NCBI GenBank assembly: GCA_017961625.1
Contig: JAGCWY010000078.1
Span: forward strand, 1-13,312
Reading direction: 5' to 3'
Origin: Ruminococcus sp.
GTDB taxonomy: Bacteria > Bacillota > Clostridia > Oscillospirales > Ruminococcaceae
DNA length: 13,312 bases
Part shown: positions 6,877 to 12,674 of the stretch, piece after piece
How the letters are laid out: every line of letters begins with the position of its first letter
How positions within the stretch are numbered: the stretch's first letter is position 1
Notes under the pieces: model-generated
Seen by the model: only the letters and a program-made list of their open reading frames with translations
The model's database searches: none
Told to the model about the DNA's origin: nothing
Position numbers and translations under genes: made by a program

Positions 6877-7162
6877 ATTTTCTACCCTTTATACTTGTGA
6901 GCAGCTGCTTCAGCGCACTCACGCTGGAGCTGTGAACGTGCTCTACAGGCACGCCGTTTTTCTCGGAGCTCTTCTTTACGGCTCCCAGCATTTTATGGGA
7001 ACAGGTCCCTGTGAAAACCACCATAAGATCAGGAGTACCAAGCTTGTTCTCGAAGTCCGCCGGCATTTGTGTGAAAACCTTGGACTTGAAATTGAATGAT
7101 TTGCAGATATCCTGATAACGTGTTGCCATGCGGTCATTGCCGCCGACGATAACTATGCTCAT
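6863..7162 (-). CDS. DUF2325 family protein
   Basis: 99 residues. The opening MSIVIVGGNDRMATRYQDICK and the later LMVVFTGTCSHKMLGAVKKSSEKNGVPVEHVHSSS fit the DUF2325 family, small proteins with an alternating beta-alpha pattern and a conserved start (VGG.......Y) and (T...SH). Function is not known. It is the first gene of the leftward operon with DUF3793, flavodoxin and a Tp47-like wall protein. A strong ribosome site AAGGAGG lies 6 nt before the ATG. Upstream is a GTTAG-N6-CTAAT inverted repeat overlapping a TATAAG -10-like word, so the operon probably shares control with feo. Two Cys residues (in DICKSF and GTCSHK) are visible. Confidence 0.82.
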   Translation of the reverse strand: MSIVIVGGNDRMATRYQDICKSFNFKSKVFTQMPADFENKLGTPDLMVVFTGTCSHKMLGAVKKSSEKNGVPVEHVHSSSVSALKQLLTSIKGRKYVRS

Positions 7163-7181
7163 ATATTCCTCCTTTTTATGT

Positions 7182-7197
7182 ATTAGTTTATACTAAC
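7182..7197 (-). promoter_or_regulatory. Candidate metalloregulator operator, DUF2325/flavodoxin operon
   Basis: On the minus strand GTTAGTATAAACTAAT: the feo-type inverted repeat GTTAG-N6-CTAAC with one mismatch. It overlaps or abuts TATAAG, a possible -10, and lies 20 nt upstream of the ATG. A -35 is weak (TTCGCA, 18 nt upstream, inside the 7214-7235 hairpin). Confidence 0.6.
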
Positions 7198-7213
7198 TTA
7201 TATCTCAATGTCT

Positions 7214-7235
7214 GGGGCGGTGCGAACACCGCCCC
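7214..7235 (-). terminator. GC-rich UUCG hairpin at the end of the feo operon
   Basis: GGGGCGGTG pairs with CACCGCCCC around TTCG as read on the minus strand (9 bp). It lies 15 nt beyond the last feo-operon stop codon. No T-run follows, so it may be a 3'-end stabiliser or a weak terminator rather than a standard Rho-independent one. The next operon begins just downstream, so read-through is possible. Confidence 0.55.
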
Positions 7236-7250
7236 ATAAACATTTCAACC

Positions 7251-7418
7251 TTATTTATGACATTTTCCGTGCATAGCACAGTGCTCGCAGTTGCAGCCGC
7301 AGGAGCTCTTGCCCTGCTTTCTGTCCTTTACCGCACTGACGATGATCGCTGTAACTGTGCCTGCCAGTATCAGTGATATGACGATAGTTCCGAGATTTTC
7401 AGCCAGCCATGCGAGCAT
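7251..7418 (-). CDS. FeoB-associated Cys-rich membrane protein
   Basis: A 55-residue product that is easily missed. The N-terminal half is one membrane segment (NLGTIVISLILAGTVTAIIVSAV, residues 8-30). It is followed by a basic stretch KDRKQGKSS and then a Cys/His cluster CGCNCEHCAMHGKCHK. This layout matches the small FeoB-associated Cys-rich proteins of Firmicutes. The start is 12 nt after the feoB stop codon with GGAG upstream, so the two are co-transcribed. The cluster, five Cys and three His in 16 residues, probably binds Fe(II) or helps gating at the membrane; this is inference, since the family's function is not established as far as I know. Confidence 0.87.
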   Translation of the reverse strand: MLAWLAENLGTIVISLILAGTVTAIIVSAVKDRKQGKSSCGCNCEHCAMHGKCHK

Positions 7419-7430
7419 ATTATCACTCCC

Positions 7431-9842
7431 TTATGCTTTTATCTTTACGCTGCCCTTGAGCTTTGAAGCTTCGTGATACTTCTTAATAAAGAGCATATAG
7501 CATATAAACAGCAGTATCGCAGCTGCTGCGATAACGCCTATAGCATTTGCCTCTCCTGTGAAAAGTCTGCCGAACTGTGTTATCATAAGCGCTATTGCGT
7601 AAGCGAAGCTGCACTGGTATATGATAGCAAAGGCAGTCCATTTTGCGTTGTTCATCTCACGCTTGATAGCTCCGATAGCTGCAAAGCAGGGAGCGCAGAG
7701 GAGATTGAATACAAGGAAGGAGAAGCCTGTGATGCCTGTGAATTTTGAAGCAAGGGTCTGCCATACAGTGCCGTCGCCGCCGCCGTAGAGCACGCCCATA
7801 GTTCCGACGATATTCTCCTTTGCCACAAGTCCCGTGATAGAAGCCACGGCTGCCTGCCAGTTGCCCCAGCCGAGAGGAGTGAATATCCACGCGATGAGTG
7901 AGCCGAAGCCTGCAAGGAGAGAGCTGTCAAGCTGATCCTCGTCAAGCATACCGAAGCTGCCGTCAACTGTTCCGAAGCGTGACAGGAACCATACAACGAT
8001 AGTGGAGATAAGTATGATAGAGCCTGCCTTCTTGATGAAGGACCAGCCGCGCTCCCACATGGAGCGGAGAACGTTGCTGAGTGTGGGCATGTGATATGCG
8101 GGGAGCTCCATAACGAAGGGGGCGGGCTCGCCTGAGAACATTGCCGTCTTTTTCAGCATGATACCGGATATGATTATTGCAGCCATACCGATGAAGTATG
8201 CCGATATTGATATGAGGGGTGAGCCGCCGAATATAGCGCCTGCTATCATTGCGATGAACGGTACCTTTGCACCGCAGGGAATGAATGTGGTCGTAATGAT
8301 AGTCATACGTCTGTCGCGCTCGTTTTCGATAGTTCTTGAAGCCATGATTCCGGGAACTCCGCAGCCTACGCCTACCAGCATAGGTATGAAGGACTTGCCA
8401 GACAGTCCGAATTTACGGAACACACGGTCGAGTACGAATGCGATACGTGCCATATATCCGCAGGCTTCAAGGAATGCAAGCAGGAAGAACAGGACCAGCA
8501 TCTGCGGAACGAATCCGAGAACAGTTCCCACACCTGCGATGATACCGTCAATGATAAGTCCTTTCAGCCATTCAGCGGCGTTTACCTTGTCAAGAGCACT
8601 CTCGGCAAGAGCCGGGATACTCGGTATGAATACGCCGTAGTCCGCAGGGTCGGGCTCGTCGCCGATACGCTCTACAGTTGCAAGGGCTTCATTGTAATCC
8701 TCGATAGTTGCTGTTTCGTCTGTTGTTTCAAGAGTTTCCTCGTCCTCAACAGAGTATGTGAACTCGCCTTCGGGAGCAGTGCCGTTTTCCTCGATGTAAG
8801 CGTCATAGCCGTCGATTATCTGCTGTGCGCCTGCGTACTCGTCGGCGATTTCGGAGTATTTAGACGAGCCTATACCGAAGAGGTGGAAGCCGTCGCCGAA
8901 AAGGTTGTCGTTTGTCCAGTCCGTAGCCCATGCTCCGGGTCCCTTCATTGCTATGAGGTAAACAAGGGTCATTATGACCGCAAATATAGGAAGTCCCAGC
9001 CAGCGGTTGGTGACTATCTTGTCTATCTTGTCGGAGGCTGTGAGGCTGCCTGCGTTTTTCTTGCGGTAGCAAGCCTTTATAACGTCCGCTATGTAGATGT
9101 AGCGCTCGTTGGTGATAATGCTTTCCGCGTCGTCGTCAAGCTCCTTTTCAGCGTCTTTTATGTCGTTTTCGATGTGCTTCAGTGTGCTTTCGGGGATATT
9201 AAGCTTTTCAAGGACCTTTTCGTCGCGCTCAAAGACCTTGATAGCGTACCAGCGCTGCTGCTCCTCAGGCATATCGTGAAGCACCGCTTCTTCGATATGA
9301 GCTATTGCGTGCTCAACAGGACCGCTGAAGGTGTGCTGAGGGATAGTTTTGCTGTTCTTTGCGGCGCTGATAGCCGCTTCCGCAGCCTCGTCAACGCCTG
9401 TGCCTTTCAGGGCGGATATCTCGACTATCTTACATCCCAGCTGCTTCGAGAGCTGTGTAATGTTTATCTTGTCGCCGTTCTTCTGAACAACGTCCATCAT
9501 GTTTATGGCGATAACAACGGGTATGCCGAGCTCCACCAGCTGTGTGGTAAGGTAGAGATTTCGTTCAAGATTCGTTCCGTCGATTATATTCAGTATTGCG
9601 TCCGGTCTTGTTTCAATAAGATAATTTCGTGCGACAACTTCTTCGAGAGTATACGGCGATAATGAATAGATGCCCGGCAGGTCGGTGAGGATCACGTCGC
9701 TGTGCTTTTTCAGCTTTCCCTCCTTCTTTTCAACGGTAACGCCCGGCCAGTTTCCTACGAACTGGTTTGAGCCTGTAAGCGCATTGAACAGGGTGGTCTT
9801 GCCTGCATTGGGGTTTCCTGCAAGTGCTATTCGCAGTTCCAT
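7431..9842 (-). CDS. feoB: Ferrous iron transporter FeoB
   Basis: 803 residues. The N-terminal G domain has G1 GNPNAGKTT (9-17), G3 DLPG (54-57), G4 NMMD (114-117) and G5 SALKG (143-147), followed by the helical spacer domain. The membrane part has the two Gate regions with conserved Cys: GCGVPGIMASR (Cys494) and TFIPCGAKVPF (Cys523), then LLCAPCFAAIGAIKRE. It imports Fe(II) across the cytoplasmic membrane. Between the first membrane segment (about 284-299) and the next lies a long polar insertion (about 302-410), very acidic at 355-402 and probably extracytoplasmic. The ribosome site AAAGGAAG precedes the ATG. The 72-nt gap to feoA contains a terminator hairpin and an operator-like repeat, so feoB may be expressed partly on its own. 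The Cys-rich gene follows by 12 nt. Confidence 0.97.
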   Translation of the reverse strand: MELRIALAGNPNAGKTTLFNALTGSNQFVGNWPGVTVEKKEGKLKKHSDVILTDLPGIYSLSPYTLEEVVARNYLIETRPDAILNIIDGTNLERNLYLTTQLVELGIPVVIAINMMDVVQKNGDKINITQLSKQLGCKIVEISALKGTGVDEAAEAAISAAKNSKTIPQHTFSGPVEHAIAHIEEAVLHDMPEEQQRWYAIKVFERDEKVLEKLNIPESTLKHIENDIKDAEKELDDDAESIITNERYIYIADVIKACYRKKNAGSLTASDKIDKIVTNRWLGLPIFAVIMTLVYLIAMKGPGAWATDWTNDNLFGDGFHLFGIGSSKYSEIADEYAGAQQIIDGYDAYIEENGTAPEGEFTYSVEDEETLETTDETATIEDYNEALATVERIGDEPDPADYGVFIPSIPALAESALDKVNAAEWLKGLIIDGIIAGVGTVLGFVPQMLVLFFLLAFLEACGYMARIAFVLDRVFRKFGLSGKSFIPMLVGVGCGVPGIMASRTIENERDRRMTIITTTFIPCGAKVPFIAMIAGAIFGGSPLISISAYFIGMAAIIISGIMLKKTAMFSGEPAPFVMELPAYHMPTLSNVLRSMWERGWSFIKKAGSIILISTIVVWFLSRFGTVDGSFGMLDEDQLDSSLLAGFGSLIAWIFTPLGWGNWQAAVASITGLVAKENIVGTMGVLYGGGDGTVWQTLASKFTGITGFSFLVFNLLCAPCFAAIGAIKREMNNAKWTAFAIIYQCSFAYAIALMITQFGRLFTGEANAIGVIAAAAILLFICYMLFIKKYHEASKLKGSVKIKA

Positions 9843-9859
9843 TTATATCTTCCTTTCAA

Positions 9860-9875
9860 GTTATTTCTAGCTAAC
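9860..9875 (-). promoter_or_regulatory. Candidate operator directly before feoB
   Basis: On the minus strand GTTAGCTAGAAATAAC: the GTTA-N8-TAAC repeat shared with the feo promoter. It lies immediately after TATGAT, a possible -10, with TTTTCA 16 nt upstream as a weak -35, and about 18 nt upstream of the feoB ATG. It suggests an internal, separately controlled feoB promoter. Confidence 0.55.
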
Positions 9876-9888
9876 ATCATATCAAAAA

Positions 9889-9912
9889 CATAAGGACTGA
9901 AAAGTCCTTATG
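9889..9912 (-). terminator. Intrinsic terminator between feoA and feoB
   Basis: CATAAGGACT pairs with AGTCCTTATG around a 4-nt loop (10 bp, perfect). On the minus strand it is followed by TTTTTG. It begins 3 nt past the feoA stop codon. It would end or reduce transcription coming from the two feoA genes before feoB. Confidence 0.75.
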
Positions 9913-9914
9913 CT

Positions 9915-10136
9915 TCATTCGACCTCGATAAGCTCGGCGTCAGCTTTTCTCAGGGACAGCTCATAGCCGCGCACCTTTATCTCTATAGGGTCGCCGAGAG
10001 GAGCTACCTTCCGGACGAACACCTCTGTGCCCTTGGTGAGTCCCATATCCATTATGCGGCGCTTTATCGCACCCTCTCCGTGAAGCTTCTTCACCTTTGC
10101 CGTCGAACCGACAGCTGTTTCTCTGAGCGTTTTCAT
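9915..10136 (-). CDS. feoA: FeoA family protein, second copy
   Basis: 73 residues, standard FeoA length, with the family pattern: KVKKLHGEGAIKRRIMDMGLTKGTEVFVRKVAPLGDPIEIKVRGYELSLRKADAELIEV. This is the SH3-like fold with the typical MGL.KG and GDP....RGYELSLR words. FeoA is a small cytoplasmic partner thought to bind FeoB and promote Fe(II) transport. It lies 13 nt after the first feoA. It is the closer of the two to the classical FeoA consensus. Confidence 0.93.
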   Translation of the reverse strand: MKTLRETAVGSTAKVKKLHGEGAIKRRIMDMGLTKGTEVFVRKVAPLGDPIEIKVRGYELSLRKADAELIEVE

Positions 10137-10149
10137 ATCATCACTCCAT

Positions 10150-10362
10150 TCAGACCATTATTCTCCGCGCCATATCCGCACCGATAGCGATACGCGACTC
10201 CTTGACCTTAACAATGACGTTTTCGCCAAGCACGTTTATGAGCTTGACGGTCCCGCCTACGGTAAATCCGAGATTTTCAAGATGCTGGCGTACTTCAGGA
10301 CTTCCTCCCAGCTTCTTGATAGTCAGCTCCTTTTCAGGCTCTGCTAAACTAAGCGGCATCAT
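10150..10362 (-). CDS. feoA: FeoA family protein, first copy
   Basis: 70 residues. The words PEVRQHLENLGFTVGGTVKLINVLGENVIVKVKESRIAIGADMARRIMV fit FeoA, but the central GDP..I..RGYELSLR motif of the other copy is replaced by GENVIVKVKESRIAIG, so the two are divergent. It starts with ATG-ATG and either could be used; GGAAGGATGAAGA lies just upstream. First gene of the feo operon, about 85 nt downstream of a consensus promoter with an operator-like repeat. Clostridial feo operons often carry two feoA genes, which may have separate partners. Confidence 0.9.
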   Translation of the reverse strand: MMPLSLAEPEKELTIKKLGGSPEVRQHLENLGFTVGGTVKLINVLGENVIVKVKESRIAIGADMARRIMV

Positions 10363-10425
10363 TCTTCATCCTTCCATTCAGTTAATTTTTGTCATCATAT
10401 TTTACTGTGATATATTGAAAAATCA

Positions 10426-10441
10426 GTTAGCATCTTATAAC
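10426..10441 (-). promoter_or_regulatory. Candidate operator at the feo operon start
   Basis: On the minus strand GTTATAAGATGCTAAC, an imperfect inverted repeat. It lies 6 nt past the TATTAT -10 element, so it covers the likely transcription start and would block elongation or open-complex formation when bound. Its position relative to the -10 is the same as at the enolase promoter. Confidence 0.65.
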
Positions 10442-10447
10442 GAATAA

Positions 10448-10476
10448 ATAATAGCACCTTAACTTACATTTGTCAA
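10448..10476 (-). promoter_or_regulatory. Consensus promoter of the feo operon
   Basis: Minus strand: TTGACA (10476-10471), 17-bp spacer, TATTAT (10453-10448). It is the only strong promoter match upstream of the first feoA. The 5' leader is about 80 nt. Confidence 0.82.
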
Positions 10477-10507
10477 CGATTTCAGAAATACGTCTAAAAA
10501 GTTTGTG

Positions 10508-10513
10508 TATAAT
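10508..10513 (+). promoter_or_regulatory. Possible -10 element of an orphan rightward transcript
   Basis: TATAAT with no recognisable -35 at 17 nt (GAAATA), so only half a promoter is visible. It is followed 8 nt later by an operator-like repeat, and about 120 nt later by a terminator-like structure, with no ORF between. Confidence 0.4.
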
Positions 10514-10519
10514 AACAAT

Positions 10520-10639
10520 TTGTAAGAACTGACTAACAGAATTTTTGGTGTTAAATAAAGAATTACTGCCGGGCTGTAGTAAGCGGTGTTATTTGTAAAC
10601 CTGCGGAAACCTGAGAACTGTTTTTGCACCGGCTTTTTT
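10520..10639 (+). ncRNA. Putative small RNA or orphan leader with intrinsic terminator
   Basis: No ORF with a ribosome site lies here. The 3' end looks like a terminator: GCCGG (10568-10572) can pair with CCGGC (10629-10633), directly followed by TTTTTT (10634-10639). Inside, TGTAAAC can pair with GTTTTTGCA just before the CCGGC arm. A TATAAT sits about 7-12 nt before the assumed start. The boundaries are guesses. It could be a small regulatory RNA, a decayed leader, or a chance structure. No known RNA family was recognised. Confidence 0.35.
10522..10537 (+). promoter_or_regulatory. Candidate operator in the start region of the orphan transcript
   Basis: GTAAGAACTGACTAAC, which is GTTAG-N6-CTAAC with one mismatch. 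It lies 8 nt after the TATAAT at 10508-10513. It is one of the weaker members of the set. Confidence 0.45.
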
Positions 10640-10730
10640 AATAGACAGCGGACGGTTTATGTGATTTTTACACTATAATCTATGAATTGCAGAACAATTT
10701 TGTTAGCTCGCACAAATAAAAGAAAACAAA

Positions 10731-10759
10731 TTGACAGGGAGGGTAAATGATGATATAAT
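10731..10759 (+). promoter_or_regulatory. Perfect sigma-A promoter of enolase
   Basis: TTGACA (10731-10736), 17-bp spacer, TATAAT (10754-10759). Expected transcription start near 10766, giving a leader of about 140 nt before the enolase ATG. Another TATAAT at 10674-10679 lacks a good -35. Confidence 0.88.
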
Positions 10760-10765
10760 CTAAAT

Positions 10766-10781
10766 GTTAGTTAATTCTAAC
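10766..10781 (+). promoter_or_regulatory. Candidate operator at the enolase transcription start
   Basis: GTTAGTTAATTCTAAC. Its core extends to a perfect 7-bp inverted repeat, TTAGTTA-ATTC-TAACTAA (10767-10784), the best copy in the window. It starts 6 nt after the -10 element, as at feo, and so should influence this promoter. Confidence 0.65.
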
Positions 10782-10795
10782 TAAATAAATCATTA

Positions 10796-10881
10796 TGCAG
10801 GCTCCTTTCGGGTTTTATGGGATAAGTGCGAATATCCCGTATACAAGAGCCTGCACTGTCAATAATGTGTTTACCACATTA
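10796..10881 (+). other. Structured 5' leader of enolase mRNA
   Basis: A 9-bp outer helix (TGCAGGCTC 10796-10804 with GAGCCTGCA 10847-10855) encloses an inner hairpin (GGGATA 10819-10824 with TATCCC 10833-10838, extendable by wobble). A second hairpin, TAATGTG/CACATTA (10863-10869 with 10875-10881), lies 13 nt before AGGAG. No terminator-like T-run is present, so any control would act on translation or stability. No known riboswitch was recognised. Confidence 0.55.
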
Positions 10882-10905
10882 AATATATCAAAACAGGAGA
10901 ATACT

Positions 10906-12204
10906 ATGGACTATTTAGAAATCGAAAAGGTCGTGGGACGTGAGATACTGGACTCACGCGGAAACCCTACCGTTGAAGCTGAGATAACTCTCGCTGACGG
11001 AACTGTTGCAAGAGGAACTGCTCCCAGCGGTGCTTCTACAGGTGAATTTGAGGCTCTTGAGCTCCGTGACGGCGGCGAGCGCTACCTCGGAAAGGGCGTA
11101 ACAAAGGCTGTTGATAATATCAACACTGTTATCGCCGAGACTATCACAGGCATGGACGCTTCCGACATTTACGCTATCGACGCGGCAATGATAAAGGCTG
11201 ACGGCACTAAAGACAAGTCAAAGCTGGGCGCAAATGCGATACTCGCTGTTTCTATCGCATGTGCAAGAGCGGCTGCGACCGCGCTTGATATCCCGCTTTA
11301 CCGCTTCCTTGGCGGTATTCAGGGCACTAAGCTTCCTGTGCCGATGATGAATATCCTCAACGGCGGAGCTCACGCTGACAGCGCTGTTGATACTCAGGAG
11401 TTCATGATAATGCCTGTGGGAGCTCCCACATTTAAAGAAGCTCTCCGCTGGTGCGCAGAGGTCTTCCATGCGCTGAAAAAGCTGCTCAAAAATATGGGTG
11501 ATGTTACAGCTGTAGGCGACGAGGGCGGCTTTGCTCCCAACAAGCTTACATCTGACGAAGAGGCTATCGAGAAGATACTCGAAGCTGTCAGGGTAGCAGG
11601 CTTTGAGCCAGGCAGAGACTTCATGATAGCTATGGATGCTGCTTCCTCTGAGTGGAAGAGCGAAAAAGGCAAGGGTTTCTACAAGCAGCCAAAGTCTGGA
11701 AAGGAATTCACATCAGATGAGCTTATTACTCACTGGGAGGCTCTTGTTGACAAGTATCCCATAATCTCCATTGAGGACGGTCTCGATGAAGAGGACTGGG
11801 AAGGCTGGCAGAAGATGACAGCTAAGATAGGACACAAGGTTCAGCTTGTAGGTGATGATCTTTTCGTTACGAATACGGAACGTCTTGCGAAGGGTATATC
11901 TCTCGGCGCTGGAAATTCTATCCTCATCAAGCTAAATCAGATAGGCTCTGTTTCCGAGACCCTCGAAGCTATCAAAATGGCTCACAAGGCTGGATATACA
12001 GCTATCTCATCTCACCGTTCCGGTGAGACTGCCGATACTACAATCGCAGACCTTGCAGTTGCGCTCAATACATGCCAGATAAAGACAGGAGCTCCCTCCC
12101 GTTCCGAGCGTGTTGCAAAATACAATCAGCTTCTCCGCATAGAGGAGCAGCTTGGTGCTTCTGCCTGCTATCCGGGTATGGGAGCATTCAATATAAAAAA
12201 GTAA
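10906..12204 (+). CDS. eno: Enolase (phosphopyruvate hydratase)
   Basis: 432 residues from the ATG at 10906, chosen because AGGAG lies 6 nt upstream and the product then starts with the usual MDYLEIEKVVGREILDSRGNPTVE; a longer open frame from 10795 would run through the structured leader. It converts 2-phosphoglycerate to phosphoenolpyruvate in glycolysis, in the cytoplasm, with Mg2+. Visible family motifs: SGASTGEFEA (41-50), GDEGGFAPN with the catalytic Glu, MDAASSEW, SIEDGLDEEDWEGW and QLVGDDLFVTN with metal-binding Glu/Asp residues, ILIKLNQIGSVSET with the catalytic Lys, SHRSGETADT, and IKTGAPSRSERVAKYNQLLRIEE near the end. Single-gene unit with its own promoter and terminator. Odd point: the operator-like repeat at its start matches that of the feo genes. 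Confidence 0.98.
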   Translation: MDYLEIEKVVGREILDSRGNPTVEAEITLADGTVARGTAPSGASTGEFEALELRDGGERYLGKGVTKAVDNINTVIAETITGMDASDIYAIDAAMIKADGTKDKSKLGANAILAVSIACARAAATALDIPLYRFLGGIQGTKLPVPMMNILNGGAHADSAVDTQEFMIMPVGAPTFKEALRWCAEVFHALKKLLKNMGDVTAVGDEGGFAPNKLTSDEEAIEKILEAVRVAGFEPGRDFMIAMDAASSEWKSEKGKGFYKQPKSGKEFTSDELITHWEALVDKYPIISIEDGLDEEDWEGWQKMTAKIGHKVQLVGDDLFVTNTERLAKGISLGAGNSILIKLNQIGSVSETLEAIKMAHKAGYTAISSHRSGETADTTIADLAVALNTCQIKTGAPSRSERVAKYNQLLRIEEQLGASACYPGMGAFNIKK

Positions 12205-12226
12205 TCCAGATGAACCTTCCTTTCAT

Positions 12227-12265
12227 AAAAAACTCGCCTGTTTTTCAAACGCAGGCGAGTTTTTT
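12227..12265 (+). terminator. Rho-independent terminator of enolase (bidirectional)
   Basis: An 8-bp GC-rich core CTCGCCTG/CAGGCGAG extends to 14 bp by A-T pairs, with an 11-nt loop and T6 on the + strand; A6 on the left arm makes it work in both directions. It begins 22 nt after the stop codon. Confidence 0.92.
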
Positions 12266-12533
12266 GCTATAACTTATACCGTATACAAGTATTACCCCAA
12301 AGATGAAGCTAACAGGCAAGAGCAATGATTTAATTTTGAGCAGTAATCGTTTATTGCTAAATTATGACCAAATATTGTCAAATTTAAGTTGCTTCCTTTA
12401 CTTCTTTAGCTAAATATTGTATATTGATATGGAAGATATTATGCAAATGCACCAATATTTATTAACAATAAACACTAGCGGTGTATTTATTAAAGTGAGT
12501 TAACTGTTTGGTTTTATTTTCTTCTGAATAGAT
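12266..12533. other. AT-rich spacer with weak hairpins, no gene seen
   Basis: No ORF with a ribosome site. Two imperfect hairpins are visible: AGCAATGATT (12321-12330) with AATC and ATTGCT (12345-12358, 4-nt bulge), and AATAAACAC (12467-12475) with GTGT..TTATT (12481-12491). The word AAATATTG occurs twice (near 12370 and 12412). No confident promoter for the downstream esterase could be picked out. Confidence 0.5.
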
Positions 12534-12584
12534 ATCATACAGATTTTCTTCGTATTTAGGCTGTACGGGGAAAATCTGTATGAT
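12534..12584. repeat. Long inverted repeat upstream of the CE1-like esterase
   Basis: A 15-bp perfect inverted repeat (12534-12548 with 12570-12584) continues inward with seven more pairs including three G-T wobbles, leaving a 7-nt loop TTAGGCT (12556-12562). No T-run follows on either side. It lies 90 nt before the esterase ATG and would form a strong hairpin in a leader RNA, or mark a small palindromic element. Confidence 0.7.
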
Positions 12585-12674
12585 TCTAAGTGATAAATAA
12601 AAAAATCGCCCTGTTTCGCTTTTTTATTGTTTTACAGTATTTTGCTCAGGGCTAATAAAAAAGGAGTGATTGAA

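Noticed and set aside
6665..7099. 144-residue + strand open frame over DUF3793/DUF2325
   Set aside because: Shadow of two genes with recognisable family motifs; no ribosome site or promoter.
8883..9662. 259-residue + strand open frame inside feoB
   Set aside because: It lies wholly antisense to the well-supported FeoB G domain, has no matching family words and no ribosome site.
10795..10905. N-terminal extension of enolase
   Set aside because: No ribosome site precedes it, it spans the structured leader, and enolases start at MDYLEI-like sequences.
10363..10905. Known riboswitch or tRNA in the feo-eno spacer
   Set aside because: I could not recognise any conserved riboswitch core or a cloverleaf in either strand.
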